Virus record (IMG/VR): IMGVR_UViG_3300031785_000038
Location: 1-29,726 of that record
Source: a virus
DNA: 29,726 bases
Strand: one strand, 5' to 3'
Below, piece by piece: positions 24,490 through 29,726 of the stretch. A program made the translations under genes and the position numbers. Positions within the stretch are counted from its first letter, which is position 1. Each line of letters opens with the position of its first letter. Below the pieces are notes generated by a model. It had not been told where the DNA came from. It worked only from the letters and a program-made list of their open reading frames with translations, and made no database searches.

Positions 24490-25835
24490 TATATTTTTGT
24501 CTCCTGGCCTAAGCTAGCTATTTTACCTAACAATAAAGTTGTTTCTGCTTTCTCATTAAAAAAATGATGAGTAGCACCCATTATAATATAATCACCGGAT
24601 TTTTTAGTATCAAAAACTGGTCTATTATCGTCAACACTTGAATTAGTATCTAAAAATGCAACTCTAATTGCTTTACCTAACGTATAGTTATTATCACCTG
24701 TTAAAAATTCTCTTGCTTTAACTGATATAGAAAGCGGAGACTTTGCTAAAAAATTTTTAAGAGCAGACATTTTAATTTTTTTGTTTTCGTTACCTTTCAC
24801 TGTTTCATCATTATAACTTCTAAATACTGTAGTTAAATTATTATAAGCACCAGAAGAACTTATAGAAGAAATAACTTTAGAATCATAAGTGCTTATATTT
24901 TTATCTTTTACTTTAAATTCATTTGAAAATGCATATCTTTTATTATCACCGCCTAGTAAATTTTTTGATATTACTTCTTGAAATAAATTTTCTACATTAA
25001 AATGAATTGATTCGCTTATTCCACTTAACGTATCATAAAAAACATTTTTAGAACCAACATTGCCATTTTCTATTAATCTAATTAAGTTTTCTGATGATTC
25101 ATAAGCGTAACTATCTATTGTATAGTACTTGAGAATTGATTCACTAATATTTGCGCTTGGTGCATAAATGTAAGGCGTTTCGAGATTTTGTACAGTTTGT
25201 GATAGCATTGTATCTAAATCTCTTACTACTATGTTATCAACTCCTAGAGGTGAATACACAAAGAATGGAAAACCAGAATCTGTTGTACATCTTTTTTTAA
25301 GCCACATGACAGCTTCTATTGGATGCATGTTTGGAATAATTACTTTCATATCCTTTATTGAATCAATGCCATCAATAAGAACTTTTTTATCTAAGTTCGT
25401 ATCTATTATTTTTTTAATTATACTTGTTGGTGAACCAGTGAAAGATTTATTGATATTAAGCACTGTTGATTCAAACATATGATATTCTGTGCAGTGTATT
25501 ACGACATTTTCTCTTCTTTCTTCAATTTTCTCGGTTTTTACTATCTTATCAATAACGAAATCTTTTCTTATCTCATTACCAGTATTAGCTTCTTCTGTTT
25601 CTACAAGAACTATTGAAAGTTTTTCACCGCCTTGAAAGTCCATATCTTGAACTATATTTTCTTCATCAGCAAAAGAAAACGTTGCAGTAAGATATGGTTT
25701 TTCAATATGTTCATAAATTTTCATCATATTTACAACTCTGGCAATATCAATACCGGTCGTTACTCTATCAGAAGTGATAACGGCTTCGGTTAAATGATAT
25801 TCAGTTGCTTTTTCAATAGACTGGTTTGCAGTCAT
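24489..25835 (-). CDS. 27: Baseplate hub subunit gp27-like
   Basis: A 448-residue protein (T4 gp27 has 391). Features are the N-terminal barrel segment RVVNMMKIYEHIEKPYLTAT, FSFADEENIVQDMDFQGGEK, the ENVVIHCTEYHMFES strand, IIKKIIDTNLDKK, and MHPIEAVMWLKKRCTTDSGF with PFFVYSPLG. This is the order of tube-like barrels and inserted domain found in gp27 and other phage hub proteins. gp27 trimers bridge the six-fold tube to the three-fold gp5 spike. Its position immediately before the OB-lysozyme gene supports the call. It lies 1 base after the gp53 stop and its stop overlaps the next start. Confidence 0.85.
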   Translation of the reverse strand: MTANQSIEKATEYHLTEAVITSDRVTTGIDIARVVNMMKIYEHIEKPYLTATFSFADEENIVQDMDFQGGEKLSIVLVETEEANTGNEIRKDFVIDKIVKTEKIEERRENVVIHCTEYHMFESTVLNINKSFTGSPTSIIKKIIDTNLDKKVLIDGIDSIKDMKVIIPNMHPIEAVMWLKKRCTTDSGFPFFVYSPLGVDNIVVRDLDTMLSQTVQNLETPYIYAPSANISESILKYYTIDSYAYESSENLIRLIENGNVGSKNVFYDTLSGISESIHFNVENLFQEVISKNLLGGDNKRYAFSNEFKVKDKNISTYDSKVISSISSSGAYNNLTTVFRSYNDETVKGNENKKIKMSALKNFLAKSPLSISVKAREFLTGDNNYTLGKAIRVAFLDTNSSVDDNRPVFDTKKSGDYIIMGATHHFFNEKAETTLLLGKIASLGQETKI

Positions 25836-25836
25836 C

Positions 25837-26568
25837 TTAGCCCCTTACAGCTTGTTTAAAACTAGAGGATAGTGTGTTGATTAGTTCTGGGCGAACTACA
25901 GTTATTTGTCTTAAGCTTTCATTAACAGCAAAGTATACATCTTCATGAGTTTTTTCAGTTAATAAACCACCAGGTCCTACAGTAAAATCTATGTCAACTA
26001 TTTTATTATTTCCATCTACATAATGACTTGCTGATTGAAACTCTTTAGTGCTTGAAACAACAATCATTGATTCAACATCGCCTGATGAGTTAGTTGAACT
26101 TATCGTTTCACCTGCTTGTCTGAAGTTTACTATCCCTTCAATAATTAATTGTCCTAAATCAATATTTCTTCTTATAATTTTACCACTTGCACCAGATGAG
26201 TTTCCTGTTACAGTTTGACCAACTTTAAATTTTGAAACAAGTGCGCTGTCTCTTGTTGTTAGTGTAGTATTTGGAAAAGCTTTCTTTATATATTCTTCAA
26301 ACTCATGTCGTATTAATGGCCAACCCTGTTCTCTTATATCGTCATTTAGAAGATAAAAAGTCCAGTAATGTAATGGAGTATCATATAAAATTTGTGATAC
26401 TTGATCGGGTCTAAATCCTTCTTGTATTGTAAATGTATTTAAAAAAGTTACTTCACTTTTTATTTGGTCTATTACTTCTGCATATACTGAAATATTTTGA
26501 AAAATAGTTTCATCGACTTCATCACCAAACTTATATCCAACATCTGGAAAATCGTTAAAATACAACAT
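25837..26568 (-). CDS. 53: Baseplate wedge subunit gp53
   Basis: A 243-residue protein against 196 in T4. The opening MLYFNDFPDVGYKFGD, the FRPDQVSQILYDTPLHYWTF and LNDDIREQGWPL segments, and the C-terminal NESLRQITVVRPELIN are the gp53 signature. gp53 joins neighbouring wedges around the hub. Residues about 113-170 form an inserted beta module (KVGQTVTGNSSGASGKI, then FRQAGETISSTNSSG) whose length matches the excess over T4. It is coupled to gp48 by a one-base stop/start overlap (TAATG). Confidence 0.9.
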   Translation of the reverse strand: MLYFNDFPDVGYKFGDEVDETIFQNISVYAEVIDQIKSEVTFLNTFTIQEGFRPDQVSQILYDTPLHYWTFYLLNDDIREQGWPLIRHEFEEYIKKAFPNTTLTTRDSALVSKFKVGQTVTGNSSGASGKIIRRNIDLGQLIIEGIVNFRQAGETISSTNSSGDVESMIVVSSTKEFQSASHYVDGNNKIVDIDFTVGPGGLLTEKTHEDVYFAVNESLRQITVVRPELINTLSSSFKQAVRG

Positions 26569-27833
26569 TAGAAACCTGCCTCTATATCTGCTCTATCAAG
26601 TGTTTGATTCTCAACAAAGCTTAAAGTTAAATCAATTTCATTTGGTTTACCATCAACTTTAAAGCCACCACCAGTTGGATTAATCGTGTGACTCATATTT
26701 CTAAGGTAACATTCTTTATATCTAGGTAAGTTTTGATTTTCTATTCCTTTAAAATTAAATCTTATCTTAAAGGCGTTTGGAAAATTAAAACCAAGCTTTG
26801 CATCAACATTTAACTTACCTACTGGAACATCAAAAGCTTTTGGATATAATTCTCTTCTAAAAAATTTTATAATGTCTTGAATAACTCTACCTTCTTGTGG
26901 AGAAGTAGCTATCAATTTAAAAGTAAAAGTAAACTCTCTTACATTTACTCCTTGAAATATTGTTCTTATGTTTGGATTAACAGTCATCTTTGTTATATTA
27001 CTTACAGCAGGTAAACTTCCGGAAGCAAATCTGTTTGCTCCTCTTACCGCAGCAAATCTTGCTAACTCAGTTCCCATCGGTCCTACATTAAAATCTTTAT
27101 CTAGTACTGCCTTTGTTGCGCTTTTTACATCATCAAACACCGCTTGTGTTGCAGCACTTAAACCACCAGACCCTTGCATTATAGCCTGTTCAGCTGCAGC
27201 ACCAGTTACACCAATACCTAAAGTTTGATAATTAACACCATCAACAAACGTTTGTGATATAGGAAAAAACATTTGTACTGTTCTTTCACCAAGCTTTGGA
27301 AAAAAACCAATAGGTGAAATAGTATTGTCTACTTTTTTTAATTCAGAATTTTCTGCCTTACTATCTTTTTTTTGTTTTACAAACGTTTGAGTAACTGCGG
27401 CATCAGAAGGTTGAAAATTGAGATTACCAAATCCTGTGTTAACACCATCAAGTTCTTCTGTTGTAGCCAAGTTTCTTCTTGCAAACTCGTTTTCACCTTC
27501 AAAGTCGCTAAACTGTGGATCAAGTTCTTTTTGAGATGCAATATTATCTTCAGCTTGTTTTAAATGAGATTTTTGTGATTTACCAGGTTTTGCTGATCTA
27601 AATTCCATAATTTGAAATGATACGCTTGCAGTGTAAGCAGGGTTACCTTCAATGTCTAATGGATAATTAAGTGAATCCCCGCCATCACCAGAAAATATTG
27701 ATTTTATAAGTGATAATCCTCTTTCTGCCAAATCTTGAAGTTGCGGTGCAGCATTTTCTAAGTTTTTAAATACGCTTCCTGATTGCCCTGCGATCTTTTC
27801 ACCAAGTGGACCGGCTTTATCGAATATTGACAT
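26568..27833 (-). CDS. 48: Baseplate tail-tube cap, gp48-like
   Basis: A 421-residue protein (T4 gp48 has 364). The C-terminal half, IRTIFQGVNVREFTFTFKLI, ATSPQEGRVIQDIIKFFRRE, RIRFNFKGIE-like strands and KECYLRNMSHTINPTGGG, is the T4 tail-cap signature. The central region 100-180 is charged and probably flexible. The protein would sit on the hub and start tube polymerisation. It is the first gene of the long minus-strand chain, after a late promoter at 27878-27871 with a leader of about 32 bases carrying AAGGAA before the ATG. Its relative gp54 has a similar fold, so the numbering is slightly less certain than the family. Confidence 0.82.
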   Translation of the reverse strand: MSIFDKAGPLGEKIAGQSGSVFKNLENAAPQLQDLAERGLSLIKSIFSGDGGDSLNYPLDIEGNPAYTASVSFQIMEFRSAKPGKSQKSHLKQAEDNIASQKELDPQFSDFEGENEFARRNLATTEELDGVNTGFGNLNFQPSDAAVTQTFVKQKKDSKAENSELKKVDNTISPIGFFPKLGERTVQMFFPISQTFVDGVNYQTLGIGVTGAAAEQAIMQGSGGLSAATQAVFDDVKSATKAVLDKDFNVGPMGTELARFAAVRGANRFASGSLPAVSNITKMTVNPNIRTIFQGVNVREFTFTFKLIATSPQEGRVIQDIIKFFRRELYPKAFDVPVGKLNVDAKLGFNFPNAFKIRFNFKGIENQNLPRYKECYLRNMSHTINPTGGGFKVDGKPNEIDLTLSFVENQTLDRADIEAGF

Positions 27834-27870
27834 TATAATTCCTTATACATATATTAAAGTATTATTGTTT

Positions 27871-27878
27871 TATTTATA
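27871..27878 (-). promoter_or_regulatory. T4-type late promoter for the hub operon
   Basis: The minus strand reads CATATAAATAAAAC at the divergent junction. The predicted start at 27865 leaves a 32-base leader before gp48 with AAGGA. The box overlaps the first base of the start codon of the divergent gp4 gene. Confidence 0.72.
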
Positions 27879-28384
27879 TGGTTTATTCAGGTCGTTACAT
27901 AGTTAAAAACAAAACAAAGTATAAAGGTGACTTTAATAACGTTATTTATAGGTCGCTTTGGGAACGTTCTGTGTTTGGTTGGTGTGATAATAACCCTTTA
28001 GTTAAATATTGGAGTTCAGAAGAAGTTGTCATTCCATATTACTATGAAGTCGACAAAAAATACCACAGATACTATGTAGATGTAAAAATAATATACGAAG
28101 ATAAAACACTATTAGTAGAAATTAAACCAGAAAAAGAAACTATGCCACCTACAGGCCAAAAAAGAACTAAACAATACATTGCAGAAGGTTTAAATTATAT
28201 TAAGAATATGAATAAGTGGGAAGCAGCAAATGAATATGCCAAAGATAGAGGCTGGGAGTTTCAAGTATGGACAGAAAAAACATTACAAGAAATGAAACTT
28301 TTATCAAAACCAGTACCGGGTAAATTAAAAAAGTATACACCATTAAAGCCATTTCGTAGAAGAAAACGTAAGAAAAAGTTATAA
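27878..28384 (+). CDS. 4: Head completion protein gp4-like, PD-(D/E)xK-nuclease-like
   Basis: A 168-residue protein (T4 gp4 has about 150). The motifs YKGDFNNVIYRSLWERSVFG, YWSSEEVVIPY, HRYYVDVKI and TLLVEIKPEKETMPP match gp4. The residues Glu29, Asp68 and Glu81-Ile-Lys83 are arranged as in PD-(D/E)xK nucleases, which is visible directly; nuclease activity is inference. gp4 acts on filled heads before tail joining. The start ATG 27878 has no Shine-Dalgarno sequence and no exact late box in front of it. A one-mismatch box (TATACATA, 27844-27851) lies upstream. It is divergent from gp48, with a 44-base gap. Confidence 0.85.
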   Translation: MVYSGRYIVKNKTKYKGDFNNVIYRSLWERSVFGWCDNNPLVKYWSSEEVVIPYYYEVDKKYHRYYVDVKIIYEDKTLLVEIKPEKETMPPTGQKRTKQYIAEGLNYIKNMNKWEAANEYAKDRGWEFQVWTEKTLQEMKLLSKPVPGKLKKYTPLKPFRRRKRKKKL

Positions 28385-28387
28385 ATA
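28380..28387 (+). promoter_or_regulatory. T4-type late promoter overlapping the gp4 stop
   Basis: An exact TATAAATAG box overlaps the TAA stop of the gp4 gene. Five bases (GAAAC) separate it from ATG 28393, so +1 by T4 spacing is the A of the ATG. No Shine-Dalgarno sequence is present, as at the promoter at 3791-3798. Confidence 0.72.
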
Positions 28388-28392
28388 GAAAC

Positions 28393-28983
28393 ATGAGTAA
28401 TTTATTTCAAAAACTTGAACTTGAAGCTTTTCGAAAAGGTATCACACCTAGAACGAGAGAATCAAGAGAATGGTTTCGTAAAAAAGTACAACAGTTAACA
28501 CGAGTTAATCGTTCACAACTTATTAGAAATCCAGAAGTAAAAGAAACAAATACACAAAGATATGGTTCAATGATAATGTTTACTTATGATCCAAAATTAA
28601 AAGATAAGTTACCTTACTATGATACGTTTCCGTTAGTAATACCAGTTGAACCAGCAAAAGGTGGTTTTAGAGGATTAAACCTGCATTATTTACCGCCAGT
28701 ATTAAGAGCAAAATTTTTAGATAGTTTATTAGAAACAACAAACAATGATAAGTATGATGAAAGCACGCGATTTAGATTAACATATAATTTACTTAAAGGC
28801 GCAGCAAGATATAGATATTTTAGACCTTGTATAAAACATTATCTATTAGAACATGTGAAATCAAGATTTGCTGAAGTTGCTTCACCAGAATGGGAGATTG
28901 CAACATTCTTACCGATAGCAAGATGGCAAAAACAAAGCGCTAATAGAGTATATTCTGAATCAAGAAGGATAGCTAATGGCTAG
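28393..28983 (+). CDS. Conserved T4-type late protein, function not recognised with certainty
   Basis: A 196-residue, very basic protein. It has an N-terminal Arg/Lys-rich helical part (KGITPRTRESREWFRKKVQQ), then GSMIMFTYDPKLKDKLPYYD, DTFPLVIPVEPAKGGFRGLN, LHYLPPVLRAKFLDSLLE and SPEWEIATFLPIARWQK. I recall this family from T4-like marine phages, where it has been given as structural or, less securely, as the gp2 DNA end protector. T4 genes 2 and 4 are close together, which fits the position here, but I cannot confirm gp2 by sequence. It has no membrane segment. It begins five bases after a late box and overlaps the next gene by 8 bases. Confidence 0.7.
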   Translation: MSNLFQKLELEAFRKGITPRTRESREWFRKKVQQLTRVNRSQLIRNPEVKETNTQRYGSMIMFTYDPKLKDKLPYYDTFPLVIPVEPAKGGFRGLNLHYLPPVLRAKFLDSLLETTNNDKYDESTRFRLTYNLLKGAARYRYFRPCIKHYLLEHVKSRFAEVASPEWEIATFLPIARWQKQSANRVYSESRRIANG

Positions 28984-29668
28984 TAGTGTAGATGAATTAA
29001 AAGCACTGGCAAATACCAAGTTAGGTTTTGCAAGACCAAATCGTTTTTTAGTAACTTTTCCAACTAGTTTTGGAGGAAGTGGTGGAATACTTGGCAGTGT
29101 ATTAGGGTTACTAAACATAGGTGGAGGCGGAGCTTCCGGAAGAGAATTAAATATATTATGTTCTAATACTACATTACCGGCAAAAGTAACTTTGACAAAT
29201 GAAAGAAGAATTGGTATGGAGTTTCAAAAAGTTGCTTATGGTTATGCTGTTGATGATATTAGTATGACATTTTATTTAATGAACGATTATGGTGTAAAAG
29301 AATATTTTGATGCTTGGAGAAACACCGCAATACCAGAAGAAGGTGGTAATGCATTTACAAGTAATTATAAAAGTACTTATGCTAAGAGTATAACCGTGCA
29401 TCAATTAAGACAACCATTAAAAGGTTTTAGTAGACAAGTTGGTCCGATTAGATTTGGATTGGGAATTGGAGGAGGAAGTGTATATTCAGTCGAGTTACTC
29501 GAAGCATTTCCTGTCGCTACAAGTGCGATTGAATTGAATAATGAACTGGACGGTTTAGTACAACTGACAGTTACTTTTGCGTATACAAACTGGAGAAGGG
29601 CATCTAATACGCAAGGGTTTATTAACATGGATATTGATACACCATTAGGTGGAATTGATGTATTATAA
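28976..29668 (+). CDS. Tail-tube-fold protein (gp19 family; gp19 or gp54-like initiator)
   Basis: A 230-residue protein. LGFARPNRFLVTFPTSFGG opens as gp19-type tube proteins do (RPNxFxV). LCSNTTLPAKVTLTNERRIG, EFQKVAYGYAVDDISMTFYL and DYGVKEYFDAWRN are the tube-fold core. The end (YSVELLEAFPVATSAIELNN, then VQLTVTFAYTNWRR) is the last tube strand pair. A glycine-rich insert lies at about residues 32-55. It is longer than usual gp19 (about 160-200 residues), and close to gp48 and gp53 genes, so it may be the tube-initiating baseplate protein (gp54) or a gp19 paralogue. Good ribosome site AAGGAT; start overlaps the previous gene by 8 bases. Confidence 0.8.
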   Translation: MASSVDELKALANTKLGFARPNRFLVTFPTSFGGSGGILGSVLGLLNIGGGGASGRELNILCSNTTLPAKVTLTNERRIGMEFQKVAYGYAVDDISMTFYLMNDYGVKEYFDAWRNTAIPEEGGNAFTSNYKSTYAKSITVHQLRQPLKGFSRQVGPIRFGLGIGGGSVYSVELLEAFPVATSAIELNNELDGLVQLTVTFAYTNWRRASNTQGFINMDIDTPLGGIDVL

Positions 29669-29678
29669 GGAGTAAATA

Positions 29679-29726
29679 ATGGCTTTACCACAGTTAAAGA
29701 ATGATGTGCCAAAGTATGAAATGACT
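29679..29726 (+). CDS. Baseplate hub assembly protein, gp26-type, N-terminus only
   Basis: Sixteen codons (MALPQLKNDVPKYEMT) are visible before the window ends. A strong ribosome site (AAGGAGT) lies 10 bases after the previous stop. The MALPxLxxPxYE pattern is how the T4 gp26/gp51-type baseplate assembly proteins of marine myoviruses usually begin. With so few residues this is a suggestion only. Confidence 0.55.
   Translation, partial: MALPQLKNDVPKYEMT

Noticed and set aside
27844-27851. TATACATA as a late promoter for the gp4 gene
   Set aside because: One mismatch, in an AT-rich gap; every other border promoter is exact, so the evidence is too weak to list.
29401-29712. A 103-codon open frame on the minus strand
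   Set aside because: It is antisense to the tube-fold gene and the start of the next gene, both of which have strong ribosome sites and recognisable products.
1-29726. tRNA genes, insertion sequences, CRISPR arrays, integrase or attachment sites
   Set aside because: Read for on both strands; no cloverleaf-like sequence, transposase, direct-repeat/spacer array or recombinase gene was seen.

Overview
The window looks like part of the genome of a T4-type (contractile-tailed) marine myovirus, most like the phages of SAR11 (Pelagibacter) or cyanobacteria. This rests on protein families recognised by eye: a near-complete T4-like baseplate set, AT-rich DNA, and six intergenic or gene-junction copies of the T4-type late promoter box TATAAATA. 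No host genes, tRNAs, insertion sequences or CRISPR arrays are visible. Coding density is almost total. The largest gene-free gaps are 86 bases (3718-3803), 44 bases (27834-27877) and 40 bases (19310-19349).

Layout. (1) 1-3717, minus strand: a giant repeat-rich fiber protein running off the left edge, preceded by a 115-residue structural protein. (2) 3804-5993, plus strand: three overlapping, very AT-rich genes for small GT-A-like glycosyltransferases under their own late promoter, facing the opposite way to their neighbours. (3) 5947-9607, minus: five or six peripheral virion proteins of types common in marine T4-like phages. (4) 9609-19309, minus: a 1352-residue DUF4815-type protein, gp8, a gp10-like protein, a short gp7-like protein, gp6 and gp25, which form the baseplate wedge. 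(5) 19350-27833, minus: a gp5-type beta-helix needle, a hub protein with a degenerate amidase-like domain, an OB-fold plus tail lysozyme protein, gp27, gp53 and gp48, which form the hub, tube cap and one wedge component. (6) 27878-29726, plus: gp4-like head completion protein, an unknown late protein, a tail-tube-fold protein and the start of a baseplate assembly protein.

The minus-strand genes read from 27.8 kb down to 6 kb as a late morphogenesis operon chain. Most neighbours overlap by 1-8 bases or are 2-10 bases apart, and the chain is re-entered by late promoters before gp48, gp25 and the gp10-like gene. Together these genes would build the hub (27, 5-lysozyme, 5-needle, amidase-like), the wedges (53, 25, 6, 7, 8, 10-like) and the outer fiber-bearing layer.

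Most interesting points: the late-expressed glycosyltransferase trio beside a giant fiber; two late promoters placed exactly so that the start codon would be the first transcribed base (leaderless mRNA); a cupredoxin-like module with a plausible copper ligand set inside the fiber; a hub amidase domain that has lost its zinc ligands; and a gp5 lysozyme and gp5 needle encoded by separate genes with another gene between them.
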